From Tenodera sinensis (taxonomy: Eukaryota; Arthropoda; Insecta; Mantodea; Mantidae), in NCBI GenBank assembly GCA_030765045.1, contig CM060972.1, forward strand, positions 1,485,501 to 1,549,500: a stretch of DNA of 64,000 nucleotides. Reading direction: 5' to 3'. The notes below the pieces were generated by a model. The model was given only the letters and a program-made list of their open reading frames with translations. It searched no databases and was not told the DNA's origin. Every line of letters starts with the position of its first letter. The first letter of the stretch is position 1. The translations under genes and the position numbers were made by a program. Positions 1 to 11,221 of this stretch are shown here, piece after piece.

Positions 1-1319
1 CCTTGAAGGCATTATTAGCAAGTTGTCGACTGGTGTTGACATGGTTGTTTCTCTGGTGAGAGGGACATCCTGCAGCGAGTTTTCCTCCCAAGGAGTAGTC
101 AATCTTGATTGCAAGGTTGCAAGTTCAAACCTGCCCCTTACCAATGGTATTTAAGTGTACTTTACTGGCATGTAAAAGATCAATTAAATTTGTCAAAGAG
201 AAGTAAGAAAAGTAATCAGTAATATCACAAGGCAAGCATTTCAGCATCTTCTTTAGTGAGTATGTGACTTAAAACAGCTGCGTGTATTAACTGGGAAGTG
301 CTATAGACACACAATATATGGAAGACTGTATTTAATGAGCATTGCTATGCCTGTTGACAGTTGAGCTGGCTTTTATATACTGTATTTGAATGTGCTGACA
401 GTTCTCTACTATAGGGTTGTTATATGGTAATCCTTTGGCGACCTTTCTCTCCTCCTCCTTCCCTCACCACGTTTCACTGTTATTGGTGCATCAGTCCAGT
501 CCCCTCTTATGTGGTAGAATGCCTCTTTGTTTGTAGAGTTTGCAAATCTGCTTGCCATGTTCGCAGCACAGTACTACATACAAGAAAAACTATATATGTA
601 TTCATTAATAAACTTGAAGCTTTGGATTTGATGTTAGACAAGAAACATTCTAGAAGAATTGGTTAAAATGTCTGAGTAGGATGATTGTACTTTAGTTTCA
701 CTTACTAGGTTGTGTTATTTTAGGACAGTTGTTTCAACGGCAACTGCCTCCATCACCTGCTGTATGTCTACTTATATCAAGGCAGGAATCTTTCTTTAAA
801 CTGCTGATGGTGCTGCCCTCTGTGGAATTGTAAACTTAATGATATCAACTGGTGGTATTTCAAAATTCATCATGTTGTGTGTATTTTTACTTATATTTTT
901 TCCCATACATGAAGTTGTACATTGTTTTTTGCCTGTTCTAAGTTTAATTTTCCTTTTGTGACATGTTGGTGGAGCAGAAGTGACGAGCTGCTGCTGATTT
1001 ATCTGTTTACATTTGTTAGTTGTTCTTAAGCTTGGTTTGTAGCTTTCTCTTTGTTTGATCCATTACTTTTATTGCCTTTATTTCCATTATTTAAATGTGT
1101 ATGGTGGTCTCAAATAATAACTAACACAAACAGCTCTTTTTACGTAAACTCAAATGATTCGTAACAACCACAGGATCACAGACTAGCAGTAACTCTCTGT
1201 CCAAGTTTGCAGCATTCTCATCACACAGTGCTTCCTAACACTGCCTCTCTCTGCGTAGCATAGTTCTTCTATGATCAGACCCGGTATGCATGCATGTGAA
1301 CATCAATTGGCATTGATCC
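1..1319. other. Non-coding, probable vinculin intron
   Basis: AT-rich sequence with no supportable exon. It is probably the intron upstream of the first visible vinculin exon, because that exon starts in the middle of a codon and needs an earlier exon. It contains a weak tRNA-like repeat near 75-190. The stretch between about 200 and 1319 shows nothing I recognise. Confidence 0.5.
75..190 (+). repeat. Degenerate tRNA-like SINE fragment
   Basis: A B-box-like AAGTTCAAACCTG at about 119-131 is followed by TTTACTGGCATGTAAAA. The same order (GGTTCAAAT, then TTTACTTGCATGTAAAA) occurs at 9840-9935, so the two are probably copies of one tRNA-derived family. Ends and duplications cannot be seen. Confidence 0.35.
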
Positions 1320-2225
1320 TGCGACCCCGTGTGATCTAACAGCATGATACGGGAGTTTCAAAGTGATCTGTTTCCTACACAGTGAAGGCACGAAACCAAT
1401 AGAAATCCATTGGCACATTTGGCACAGTAGGAGGCTGCATGTTTATCACACACATGAAATTCAACAGCGGCACAAGTTCGGCAGATGCACCGAGGCAGAG
1501 CAGATGATTCTGCAGGATAGATAGGTCACCATCGATGACATTGCAGTGCAATTACAGGTCAGTCATGGTTCTGCTCACCATATTGTCCATGGTGAGTTGA
1601 AGTACTGGCAAGTGGCTACAAGATGGGTACCTCGTCAGCTGACTCCCAAAATGAAGGAGAGGTGAGTCGATGTCTGCCAAGAACTGCTGCGCCACTACAA
1701 ACTTAAAGGTGACATTTTTTTAAGCACATTGTGACTGGAGACAAGTCCTGGGTCCATGACTACCAACCAGAGACCAAGCACACTCCAGTATGGAATGGCG
1801 ACACCTGTAATTGCCAAAGCCGAAGTTCCTCAGCCAGCCATCAGCACAAAATGTGATGCTGACCTTGTTCTGGAACCACAAGGGTCCTATAGTGGAGCAT
1901 TACATGGAAAAGAGCAAGACGGTGACCAGTGCCCTCTATAGTGAATTGATGCATGACATTCTGAAACAAAGTGCTGCAGACTCCTCCAGCATGACAATGC
2001 AGGACCTCATATGGCTCATGCAACCTTGGCATCTATCAAGACTTACATCTGGAGTGCTTCCCCCAACATTGCGCCCTCGGACTTAGGTGGCAACAAGGCA
2101 ACTGACACAGTGCCCTCCTGACCTGGTGGCAGAAATGTATTAAAAAGCAGGGAGACTACATTGAAAAATTATGTACTTGTTTCAACTGTGTCTGTAATAA
2201 AGGAGCCAGTTTTCATTCAACTCAG
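1320..2225 (+). pseudogene. Decayed mariner-type transposase
   Basis: Out-of-frame blocks read as a Tc1/mariner transposase in the expected order. A helix-turn-helix region comes first, then WVPRQLTP. Next are VTGDKSWVHDYQPETK (first catalytic Asp), TLFWNHKGPIVEHY, LQHDNAGPHMAHAT (second Asp) and PSDLGG (third Asp). A closing KKQGDYIEKLC-like end follows near 2150-2170. All three acidic positions survive, but frameshifts and stops break the frame many times, so no functional protein can be made. The terminal inverted repeats are not recognisable. It lies in the same orientation as vinculin, in intronic sequence. Confidence 0.75.
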
Positions 2226-2820
2226 TATATCTGATTACAGTTTTCACAATTTATTTGCTAGATTCCTGATTTGTTATGGCGTGCTTTAAGGGACGGTTCA
2301 ATAAGTTCCCAAGGTTATTCTTGTTGTATGGAGCTGTGTGCTTGAAATAATTTGTTAAATGTATTGAAAGTCTTGGAGTGGAACATAAATCTGGATTTCC
2401 CCCCCCCTCCCCCCCCCCCCCCCCCCCCCTTCATTTGATCCTTTTTGTGGTGTTCTTCAGTCCCTTCAGCTGTTGGTGTTTCTTCACAAGTTTATCAGTT
2501 ATGTTTCTATTGAATCTGTTGATGGCATCAGTTGTCGTTGCAACAATTGTCCAAAAGTAACTTAACCTAGTAAGTAAAATTAAAATATGAAAGGTGTTTG
2601 TGACAGAAGTGTTGATTTGTGACCTCATTGTGCAACTAATGATGATAATTGCTGCCTGAACATCTACTGTAAGAATTTAACTGTGCCTCTGATGGTGCAA
2701 ATCAGGGGAGAGAGGCTGTGAATGGGTTACCATATATTTGAATAGCCTTCTAGTAAATAATTGACACTAATGTGCTGTAACTGTAGTGTAAATATGTGCA
2801 TATGCTGTATTATTTTGCAG
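2226..2820. other. Intronic stretch with poly-C tract and solo mariner end
   Basis: No gene. GGGACGGTTCAATAAGTTCC at about 2292-2311 looks like the left terminal repeat of a mariner element with no body attached. A run of about 32 bases that is almost pure C lies at 2399-2430. The last bases form the polypyrimidine tract and AG acceptor of the next exon. Confidence 0.4.
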
Positions 2821-2886
2821 ACAGCAGCGTGCTGGCCCACACTTATGAGCCTTCACAATCACAGTATGGTAGCTTCACAGCAAAAG
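2821..2886 (+). CDS. Vinc: Vinculin exon (linker segment 1, possible cassette exon)
   Basis: A 66-base exon between the acceptor tattttgcag and the donor gtataa. In the frame that joins the following exons it completes one codon with AC, encodes SSVLAHTYEPSQSQYGSFTAK-type linker sequence (21 residues), and leaves one G for the next exon. The other two frames either contain a stop or do not join the downstream exons. It would sit between the vinculin head and the proline-rich hinge. The peptide is Ser/Gln/Tyr-rich and hydrophilic, as expected for an unstructured linker. Its length is a multiple of three and both flanking introns are phase 1, so skipping it would keep the frame. I infer membership of vinculin from phase and order; I do not recognise the peptide itself from other vinculins. 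Confidence 0.6.
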
Positions 2887-3553
2887 GTATAAGGGCAATC
2901 TTGCTTTGGCATCTGTGCATGGTGTAAATATACATTTTTTATTTCTCTCTTTAGAACTTGGATTTGAAATACTCAATTTGTTTGCATGCTTTACCAGAAC
3001 CAAATGCAAGCAGCATTAGATGGTACCTCAATACTCGGTGATATTCAAGTTTGTCATAAACCTTTAGTATTTTTGCATTTTAAATGTTGAAATTTCCTTT
3101 TATTGTAGCGTGTGAGTCTTCTCGTCATGCAGATTGAGAAATTATGCAGTCCCAGCATTTTACAGGCTATGCCATAAACACTGTCCACTGTATCAATGTT
3201 AGTCAAAATAACTGCATTACACTGCTTTGCGTGAAGTGACTTGCTCTCATAGTGCAACAGTGCTGAAGGTTCCTGGTTCAATATTAGCACTTGAAGGTAT
3301 CTTTTATGTTTAATGAATTTAACAAGAACTGATAGTTTGGCATGGAAGTGTTGTTTCAGTTAATTAGTTCACTTATGTGAATTTCAAGAAAACAGAAACT
3401 GTTACTTGTTAGAATATTCTTTAATAAACATAAATAAATGCATAACATTGTGATTATAACTTGCAAACATACGGCATCATTACATAATATTTCAAGCTAC
3501 TGCTTCATAAAAAAGGAAACCAATGAATTTGCTAAATGCAGTACTTACATACA
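2887..3553. other. Vinculin intron, start
   Basis: Intronic, AT-rich. A B-box-like TGGTTCAATATTAGC at about 3273-3287 hints at a very old tRNA-like repeat, but there is not enough to define it. Nothing else seen before the LINE insertion at 3562. The whole intron runs to 12088 (9.2 kb). Confidence 0.4.
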
Positions 3554-3561
3554 ACTTAGGT

Positions 3562-4980
3562 TTTTTTTTTTTTTTTCAAGTGGAGGAAAAATCCATTTAC
3601 AGAGCCCCATATGCTGGGTTGGCACAGAGGGGGACTGTGGGCCTCACCCGAAGGTACTATCCACTAAAAAACCTGCACCGGTGAATTCAGGAGTGGAAAT
3701 CTGACAGTGCCGCTAATGCACCTGTGGATTGAGGGTGTGGGTTTGTTGGCCGGCCACAGAGGCCTAAGCCAGGTGAGAGATCACGAGGACGTGAATATTG
3801 CCGAGGCCCTGGACACACCCTTGGGAATTTAGTGAGGAAATACTAGGTTAGTTGTGTCTCTGGATGGAGACGTCTTGAAGTGGTCCTGGAATAAAAATAC
3901 AAGTTATAGTGTGAAATGTGGTTTAATCAGGCCCCGTGAGGTCTGACGTTGCTCCATGCAGTTGATGTACTAATAGATTCCTGAAATTAGGAACAAAGCC
4001 AGTGGTTATTTATGTGATAGAAGATTTTGGCAGTGAATGCGCTTGTGCAGTCCTGAAATAAGCAGCAAAGACATTAAGTTAACTTAAGCTATTTACATGT
4101 TGTGGCGGGAGACGCCATTAGAGAAAAGATCCGTGGTGATTGCTGTTCGTCAGTGTCGGGTTTTGCCTAAGCCGTCTGCCCAATCAGAGCACAGCTGCAC
4201 TTAGATCGCCCCCTCAGTGTGAGATCTGCCTTGACTACAATGAACAAGGACTTTCAAGTGCCACTGGCAGAAGGAAAAGAATGAACATGCCATAGCTGTG
4301 TAATTTGGGTGTGATCGTTTGAGAATATTATCTTTGCACTAACGCATGTAGGTATTGTTGGATGTTTATTTCTGGTTCCTTCAGGCCAATTGTTCTATCG
4401 AACAGCGAGAGAGATCTTTTGTGCGTATGTCGTTCGAGGTTGTACTCACCTAGTTCTTGAATGAGGTGGTTGTGGTTTTTATCTTTCTTGTCGTATAAGT
4501 TGGCACTTTGCGCTTTAATGCACTGTTCGATGGAGTGTAGCTTAAGCTTGTTATGTATAATATAAGCCGATGCTACTTGTGGGAGCTTTGCTATTACCCT
4601 AACTATTCTGTTTTGGAGAGTTTGCAGCTTATTAATATGTGTTTTGGCGGCATAGCCCCTAATGGGGGCCGCGTATATTAGGATGGGCCTTATCAGAGAT
4701 TTGTATAGCGTAAGGCTCATATTTAGTTGTAATTGGCTGTTTTTGTTTAACATAGGGTAGAGTTTATTTAATTGGCCGTTTGCCTTTGCCCTAATGGTGT
4801 CTATATGCTTTTTCCAGGTCAGACCTTGGTCCATGGTAGCACCTAAGTAGCTGACTTGGTCTTTCCATTCAATTTGCTCGCCTCTGTATGCCAGAGGCGT
4901 TTGTGAATGTGCTGTATGCGTTTAGTGAATATGATTGATTGGCACTTATTGGTGTTTACTTTGATTCTCCACTAAGTGCC
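3562..4980 (-). mobile_element. 5'-truncated Jockey-type LINE with target-site duplication
   Basis: A poly-T run at 3561-3576 is the poly-A tail of a minus-strand retrotransposon. An identical 8-base duplication, ACTTAGGT, lies outside both ends (3554-3561 and 4981-4988), which fixes the boundaries. Reading leftward from 4980 it encodes the C-terminal part of a Jockey-clade reverse transcriptase. WRIKVNTNKCQSIIF is followed, after a frameshift near 4895, by QVSYLGATMDQGLTWKKHID. A 168-residue open stretch then follows at 4834-4328, ending LHALVQR-stop. The remaining 750 bases to the tail are a GC-richer 3'UTR. No catalytic RT motifs remain because of 5' truncation, and no RNase H domain follows the RT. 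Confidence 0.85.
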
Positions 4981-5084
4981 ACTTAGGTAATGGCTGGAAC
5001 TTCTATTTATAGGCAAATCCACTTCAGTGCATTTGGAAAGAAAAGATGATTTGCGGAACAAACAGAAATGAATAAAAACTATAC

Positions 5085-5170
5085 ATTTGTGAGGGTGATT
5101 TGAAGTTGTGACATGCACCATGTTATCCACTGCGCTACTCACGCACGCACGCATGTTAATGAGCATCACT
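5085..5170 (-). repeat. Degenerate tRNA-like SINE
   Basis: On the minus strand TAGCGCAGTGGATAACATGG resembles a tRNA A-box region, and a CTTCAAATCACC about 30 bases later resembles a worn B box. Ends are not visible. Confidence 0.4.
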
Positions 5171-5229
5171 GTGGCCCTAATCAGCAGACAGTGTTAACAC
5201 CTGTATTTTGCATGGGTTGCCTAATTACC

Positions 5230-5345
5230 CATCTGCAAAACAAGAAAATTCACCTTATGTATTTTAAAGGATGAATAAAGTCACTTATGGCATTTTAATC
5301 AAAATTGTTAGAGCCATTTTTAAGAAAATGAAGAATATCTAAAAG
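5230..5345 (+). repeat. Copy of an LINE-tail-like repeat (AATCAAAATYRTTAGAGCCAT)
   Basis: Contains TTTTAATCAAAATTGTTAGA followed by GCCATTTTTAAGAAAAT. Related sequence recurs at 32930-33070 (+), twice at 42100-42340 (+) and at 49735-49835 (-). Motifs of this kind (cannot-miss AATCG.T.GAGCCGTTT) are typical of 3' ends of non-LTR elements in insects; the family assignment is inference. Confidence 0.45.
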
Positions 5346-5484
5346 TTTTCCCTGTAAAGGATGGTTTGGTATGGGGGGGGGGGGGGCATTTTCTTAAAAG
5401 TCTTACTTCTGTCACATCCTTGGAAGATGCAGAACTTAAATAACAGTTTCATCTTGAACACTTTGGAAAGGGTAGAATTTGTCC

Positions 5485-5600
5485 ATGGTAGCTTAGTGGT
5501 CAGAGGAGCCATGCAGTAACCAGCACATCTGTGGCTCAAATCCTGATCATGGCATTGCATTTTTCAGTCTCACTCTATCCTTTCCACTCCTGGCCTACAC
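5485..5600 (+). repeat. tRNA-derived SINE, degenerate
   Basis: CATGGTAGCTTAGTGGTCAG (A-box region) is followed by CTCAAATCCTGATCATGGCA (B-box region) and then TTTTTCAGTCTCACTCTATC. Copies with the same layout lie at 8058-8330, 8465-8600, 30665-30790 (-) and 57495-57600, so this is a dispersed SINE family in the window. No duplication or tail visible. Confidence 0.5.
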
Positions 5601-8057
5601 ATGTCTATTGTATCCAAGAACAGTTAAGTGCATTTAACAGTTATGTTTGTGAGTAAAGACAGATTCACAATCACAGGTGACTAATGATAACCAGAATGAG
5701 AAAGTTTAAATACATGTATTCAAATGGGGGGTGTTCACAACTAACGGGAAGCTTTCCTGGGCCCCGGGCACAGGAAAGAAGAGCGGGCCAAGTTTCAACT
5801 TAGACTTTTCATATAGAAATTATTCAAGGTTGGCATGCCATGAAACAACCTCTAGAGCTCTCTCTAGTCGCAAGCTAGAAAAAGTATCACTGCCTGTTAG
5901 AAACAAATGAATTCTCAACGCACAATATCAACCTCTTATTTTCCAATTATGTGAAGATCAATCATGTTACAAAATTATTTCTAATTCTACCTTTCAATGA
6001 AGTGTTATGTTTGATAGCATCTATAACAAAGACAACAAAATCAGATCCTCTTCGTTTTCTGTCACTTTATTATCTTCCATACTTTCGCACAAATATACAA
6101 TTTCATTGTTAACACAGTCTACAGTCTTTTGTATTATCACAACTTTTACTTCTCATAAACTTGCTCACTACTTTGTGTCTTTGTTCACTTCCTCTGTCTA
6201 TCATACTGCGATGTTACAGTCACTCAACACTCGTTGAATCTTCTGTATGACAACCGGCATATCTATCTTGATGACATGCACACACACACACACACACACA
6301 TGTCTGTAACCGTAAACTTGCTCACCATCTTATACAGAGGGATGATGTCACATGACCTCTCTCAACTTCTACAATCACACTGGCAATCACTTTCCTGAAG
6401 GTTTTGGAGAAAGCCCCTTTTGTGCAGCTGCTTCCATTATTGTAAGTCACGTACTCTCAAACAGTTGCACGAGGTAATCTGAACTCACTGGCCTGGCATG
6501 TGACGTGAAGTAGCCCGACCCCGACAGTCCTTTGTTTTGCACTGGGCCTCACAATGCTATGCCTTTCTGTTCTCATCACCAGGCTGTTGGTGCTGCCTTA
6601 CTTCCCTTTGTCGTTTCCATTCTGGTTAGCTTTACCACGTGGTTGTGAACCATACTGCACACTCAGATAGATGCAGAACATTGTCTTTTTGGGTGAAATA
6701 AAATAATTTCCCTGCTTACTCCACTACACATAGAGAACGTCACATGAATATAACAAAAACATTTTTTAAATATTGGAAAGTGTGATCAGTCAGACAATTT
6801 TTTATGCTTTGGTGCTGCTTTAAAAAGAATGTGTAGTTTATGGGCGTTTGAGCCTTTAAGTCTGCTATCTCTGGTCATGGTACAGAGTGAAATGAATAGT
6901 GGACTTGGCATTTAACTTTTGCATATTATTTTATTTGCACCTTCTCGTTTACAGCTTTTAAATCGTGTCACAGTAACAAATCTTTTTCACTGGATTGACT
7001 TCCTTGGCATTGTCGAGATTTCATGTTTGAAGATTTAGCAATATTTTGCCAAATGCATTCTCTATTACTTTATATTTCTTTGATCCTATATTTCTTCACT
7101 AAATTGTACACTTCATGTGAATTTCTTGTAGTTAATTGATGTATTACTTATTTTTCTATAGTTCACTGTCTTTAAGCACTTAGCTACTTCACTATTACTG
7201 ATTTTGGATGCACACATATAAAACATTTCTATGCTGTATCAATGTTATCAGCAAAGAGAAAAATTTATTTGGAGTTATGCACACATGTATCAGTCTGCCA
7301 ATGTGTGCCTTTAGTAGCATCATTCTATGATGTCATTTTCCGCATACTTTTATAATCCCGAAAATGCTAAGAAAGCGATTTTAATCTTATCTCTTTAACA
7401 TTTTTGGCATTAAATATACCCAAATAACCCTCAATACTTTACATACAATTGAAATATGGTATTTAACAATTAAAATATTCATAAATATATAAACTTCTCC
7501 ACAATGGAAGAATGATATGATACAAACAAAGTCAATTACATGTTTGAAATAAGTCAAGTTCATGGTGTATTTAATACAATTTGGGGACAAATTAGGTATG
7601 CTGTTTCAGCTTGAAACAAAGAGCTTTGATATGCTGCTTGCATTTCTGGTTTATATAGCTGTAAATACATTAATATTGAAGAACATGTAGTAATTTACTA
7701 AAGTTTTACATCTGTACTAAAAGACAGGATTTGTGGTCTTTTTGCTGTAAATGCATACTGCCTATGTAACATAGCTTTGTAGCATCTATTAACACAAGTT
7801 TTATTTTAAATGAACAACATGAAGATATCTTTAAGTAAACATGTGGATGTAAGCTATAAATATCCTTATTTTCCATCTATGGTACATATAATATTGTTAG
7901 GAAGCTCACCTTAGATTTTCTTAGTATACATGCAGAATGGAATAGCAGAACAACTAAAGTAAATTACTATTTTAAAACCAAGAAGAAAGAGATTATATTG
8001 TAACAAATGAAAATACCAGTTGCTGTTAAACATAAGTGCTTCATTTGTTTCTATACA
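5601..8057. other. Vinculin intron, unassigned
   Basis: No gene or recognisable transposon. A GC-richer patch at about 5735-5800 and a (CA)11 microsatellite at 6279-6300 are the only distinct features. Open frames here are short and have no recognisable content. Confidence 0.4.
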
Positions 8058-8165
8058 TCAGGCCTGTTCTAACACATACAAACAGTGTGTGTAGACAAAC
8101 TGAAAGGCAGAATCACAACTAATAAATTCAATGCCATACCTGAGATTTAAACCACGGATGCAAAC
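8058..8165 (-). repeat. SINE copy, left half of an inverted pair
   Basis: Reverse complement reads GTGGTTTAAATCTCAGGTAT, GGCATTGAATTT, then GATTCTGCCTTTCAG and GTCTACACACA. This matches the + strand copy immediately to its right block for block, so the two form a head-to-head inverted SINE pair. Confidence 0.5.
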
Positions 8166-8199
8166 GTGCCAGCACAGCACCAAACTCTTCATCCGATTC

Positions 8200-8330
8200 A
8201 TATTTTCCCAGTAGATCAAGGGGAATCTTGTATATGTAAAGTGGAAGATCTGTGCTTCAAATCCTGGCTGTGACATTCAATTTTTCAGTCTGATTGTGCC
8301 TTTTAAAGTTTACCTACACACAGTTTGTGT
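8200..8330 (+). repeat. SINE copy, right half of an inverted pair
   Basis: CTTCAAATCCTGGCTGTGAC, ATTCAATTTTTCAGTCTGAT, TGTGCC and CCTACACACAGTTTGTGT follow the same order as the minus-strand copy at 8058-8165 and the copy at 5485-5600. A transcript through both copies could fold back on itself. Confidence 0.5.
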
Positions 8331-8464
8331 TAAAACAATCAATTATCATTGTATTGCCTGATATATGGAGACTATTAATTAAAACCCTAAAGCCCGGGAT
8401 TGTGTTGCCATTGGCGTGTCAAGCTTCCCTTGTGGTCTACCAGGTATGTGCAATTTAGTGCAGT

Positions 8465-8600
8465 GCTGGCATGTTGCCATGGTAACTCGGTGGCTAAGAG
8501 TAGCCAGATATAGAGAAGAAGATTGATGGTTAAAATCCCAGCTATGGAATTGATTTCTGATTCTACTGGTGGAAATACTTTGTCTCCTGGGCACTTAGTG
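8465..8600 (+). repeat. tRNA-derived SINE, degenerate
   Basis: GCCATGGTAACTCGGTGGCT (A-box region), then GGTTAAAATCCCAGCTATGG (B-box region) and AATTGATTTCTGATTCTAC. Same family as 5485-5600. Its ends are not defined. Confidence 0.45.
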
Positions 8601-8789
8601 TAGTACAAACATTACACTTTAGACATTGTTGCACATACTCAGGACTGAGCTATCAAGTACAGTGACAAGTGAACTACTCACCTCTCTGCACTCAACTCCG
8701 TCAATTGTCTACTGAAAAGGAAATAGAAAGGGAAACTACTGGAACCTGCAGAATGAATCTTCAAGAGCCAGTGGTTATTATTCTCCTTG

Positions 8790-8945
8790 GGCTATTACTT
8801 GGCCACTGATGATGACAGTTTTCTCCCAGTTTTCTCTTATCCTGACAGATGAATGTATGGACTTTGGGCACATTTGAGCATCATCTGACCCATTTCATTC
8901 ATTGTCTGATATGACCTAACTGGTTAAAGGATATTAAACATTTGA
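8790..8945 (+). repeat. Decayed copy of the SINE seen complete at 33918-34176
   Basis: Carries the 3' half of that SINE: GGACTTTGGGCACATTTGAG, then CCCATTTCATTCATTGTCTG and ATATGACCTAA, compared with GGACCTCGGGCTCATTTGAG and CGTCCGATATGACACAATG in the complete copy. The tRNA-like head and poly-A tail are not recognisable. Confidence 0.55.
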
Positions 8946-9212
8946 AAAAAGTGTTTTGTCTTCAGACTAGAGTTGTATTTGTGCTGACCCATCTGTGTTC
9001 ATATGTGCTACATTGTGGTGGGCAACATTTCTGTATGTTGTGCACTCCTGTTTAAAAGTTTCTACATAGTGTTTTTGTTCTCATTCATTCAAGATCAAAC
9101 TTGCTTCTTTGCATATCACTATGAGGCTATTTTTAAAATACGATATGAAGCTTTCCTGGCAAGAACATATTCAAAATGTTCTCAGGCTTCAAGCCAGGTG
9201 TAGTGAAGAGCC

Positions 9213-9237
9213 ACTGACGTTTCTCTCCCATCATCAG
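9213..9237 (-). other. Hammerhead-like / Penelope-associated motif
   Basis: The minus strand reads CTGATGATGGGAGAGAAACG followed by TCAG. It has the order CTGATGA, short spacer, GAAAC, found in hammerhead ribozyme cores and in degenerate copies next to Penelope-like elements. The spacer is too short to form a proper stem II. Similar motifs lie at 17428-17460 and 19435-19470. Functional cleavage is unlikely. Confidence 0.3.
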
Positions 9238-9301
9238 GAGGATGATGAATGACTCTTTTCATATCATAAATTTATTTACTTACCTCAGCATTATTGTAGT
9301 G

Positions 9302-9557
9302 TTTTTTTTTGGGGGGGGGGACAAAAAGCAAACTCCATGCAGCTGTTGTCAAATGTCACGATCCATGGTTACCATCACACTGGTTAATTTGTGGGCCCTC
9401 CCCGTCCTTTACAAGTGGACTTTACTGCTGTCACTGGGAGTTTAACTCGTGAGGTTTGACTTTGAGCAGATGGCTAGTCCATTTCCCTCGCCTTAAGTCT
9501 CTTGGTTATTTGACTCACATTGAAGCGTGGCACGTGTAGCAAATAATGTGCACAATG
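9302..9557 (+). repeat. Copy of the piggyBac-type MITE seen at 50133-50562, left end lost
   Basis: AAAAGCAAACTCCATGCAGC, GGGCCCTCCCCGTCCTTTAC and TTGACTTTGAGCAG follow the internal order of the 50133-50562 MITE. The right end ATGAAGGGTTAA matches that element's terminal AAAGGGTTAA. A T10/G12 run precedes it. No left terminal repeat is visible. Confidence 0.5.
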
Positions 9558-9789
9558 AAGGGTTAATATGACATGTAATGTTTGTCATACCATATTTATT
9601 CTAAACACAGAAAAAGAACATATATGCATGTATAAATAACAGTTTTCATGCTTAGGGGTTAGTAGTATTTATGACCAGCATAATAATATTATTACCGCAT
9701 TGGAAGTGGTGGAATGATAGGTATTTTATGTTGCATTTTGTCATAACATAAGAGGCTCTGTATTGATTCTCCACTATGATCTTAATGCC

Positions 9790-9965
9790 AACATTACATG
9801 GGTAATTCATTTGATTAAGTGCTGGCCTGCTAATCCCAAGATTGTGGGTTCAAATGTGACCTAGACTGATGATTTCAAAGTATACTTAGAAAGGACAGCC
9901 CCATGTCAGTAGGTTTACTTGCATGTAAAAACTCCTACGGGATGAAATATTGGCACATCAGTGGC
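9790..9965 (+). repeat. tRNA-like SINE, degenerate
   Basis: TTAAGTGCTGGCCTGCTAAT followed by GTGGGTTCAAATGTGACC resembles A and B boxes. TTTACTTGCATGTAAAA downstream is shared with 75-190. No tail or target-site duplication. Confidence 0.45.
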
Positions 9966-10139
9966 ACTGATATGATCCTAATAATTGATAGTGTCATTAA
10001 CAAACAATATATTTATTTCCTTAATGCCAGAATTATTTTGATAAATTATGCCAGCCTCCCTCTAATTCCTAAATTACCTTTCATATCCTTTTCACAAGCA
10101 CCACAAATGAAGCAATTTGAATACCTTTAAACATTAAGG

Positions 10140-10260
10140 TGAGACAAAAAGGATTGGGCTTCCATTCAAAGTCAAACACCAAAAGTTTGAATCCCAGCAA
10201 CTAACCAAACATGCTTCTGGTAAAGGATGGGGAGGGCCTAAGTGAAATAATTGGTGTGCC
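10140..10260 (-). repeat. Internal fragment of the piggyBac-type MITE family
   Basis: The reverse complement contains TAGGCCCTCCCCATCCTTTA and then GATTCAAACTTTTGGTG, matching GGGCCCTCCCCTTCCTTTAC and ATTTGAACTTTCAATG of the element at 50133-50562. Terminal repeats are not found. Confidence 0.4.
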
Positions 10261-10489
10261 AGTATGCATGCTGACAGGATTACATTTCAACACAGTTGCA
10301 TAAATTTTGCTTCTTAAAACAAAGATTATAATTCTAATGAAAATGTTTTAAAACAACTATAAATACTTGTATTGTTGAAGGTTAATAAACAAAAGTAAGG
10401 TTTTTTATTTCTTAAAAAATATAAACATTTATTTTCAATACATGGTACATAGTTTTGAAGGTTTGAACATTCTTGTACTTTTCCACATA

Positions 10490-11148
10490 CAGTAAAACCT
10501 CATTTATCCAGACTAACCCGGACCAAAGGCAGTCCAGAAAATCGAAAGTCTGAGTTATATGGATAATTAGAAAAAAAGCAGCTGGGCAACCGAGCTTTTT
10601 TCAGCTCTTCTTTTCTTTTCCTTTTTTTCAGTTGTGTTTTTTGGGAGAATTGATTGATTGATTTTGTGGGTTTAAGGGCACTCAACTTCCAGGTCATCAG
10701 TACCCTTAAAAAATTCATGGCAATAGCCAGATATAAGTTTGAATAAAAACTAAAATCACTAGTAACAAAGAAAATATACACATAAACGTAAAAAACAGTG
10801 GCAAAGCCAGATATAAAACAAGGTAATAGATATGTCAAAAAGCATAAAAAGAGATATCTAAAATTTTAAATCCTCAAATTGATGCTACACTCTGCCAAAA
10901 ACTTAAAAACTCTATCAACCGCCGTTTTGTCATCTGCTAAGACCTCTACAAGCCTGGCAGGCACCTGCAGAGAATCTCGAAGATGTGCCAGAGAGGAGCA
11001 GTCTAGCAGCACATGACGGACAGACAAAAGGTGGAATACAATACTTCCCCTACTTACCAGTAGAGAAAGTAAAAAGGATATCTACAAATCTGATCTGGAT
11101 AATCCAGAGATCCATGTAAATAAGAGCTGAATAAACAAGGTTTTACTG
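10490..11148. mobile_element. pogo/Tigger-like non-autonomous DNA transposon
   Basis: Terminal inverted repeats flanked by TA: left CAGTAAAACCTCATTTATCC, and right, reverse-complemented, CAGTAAAACCTTGTTTATTC. A second inner pair, GGATAATTAG near the left and CTGGATAATCCAGAG near the right, also fits. The element is 659 bp and has no recognisable transposase. At 10660-10710 it holds, on the minus strand, GTACTGATGACCTGGAAGTT and a GCCCTTAAACCCAC block. That block is shared with 13174-13226 and 62163-62228, so it appears to have captured or been hit by another repeat. Confidence 0.65.
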
Positions 11149-11221
11149 TAATCACCATTTTGTTGAATGCATTTTTGTAAGTACTGTAGTGTGCCTATGT
11201 CATATCGGCTCACTGCTGTGC

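Noticed and set aside
721..834. Exon-like stretch after an ATTTTAG acceptor (GQLFQRQLPPSPAV...)
   Set aside because: It starts in the right phase for a vinculin exon, but no good donor follows, the frame runs into a stop at 832, and the peptide does not resemble vinculin or the linker.
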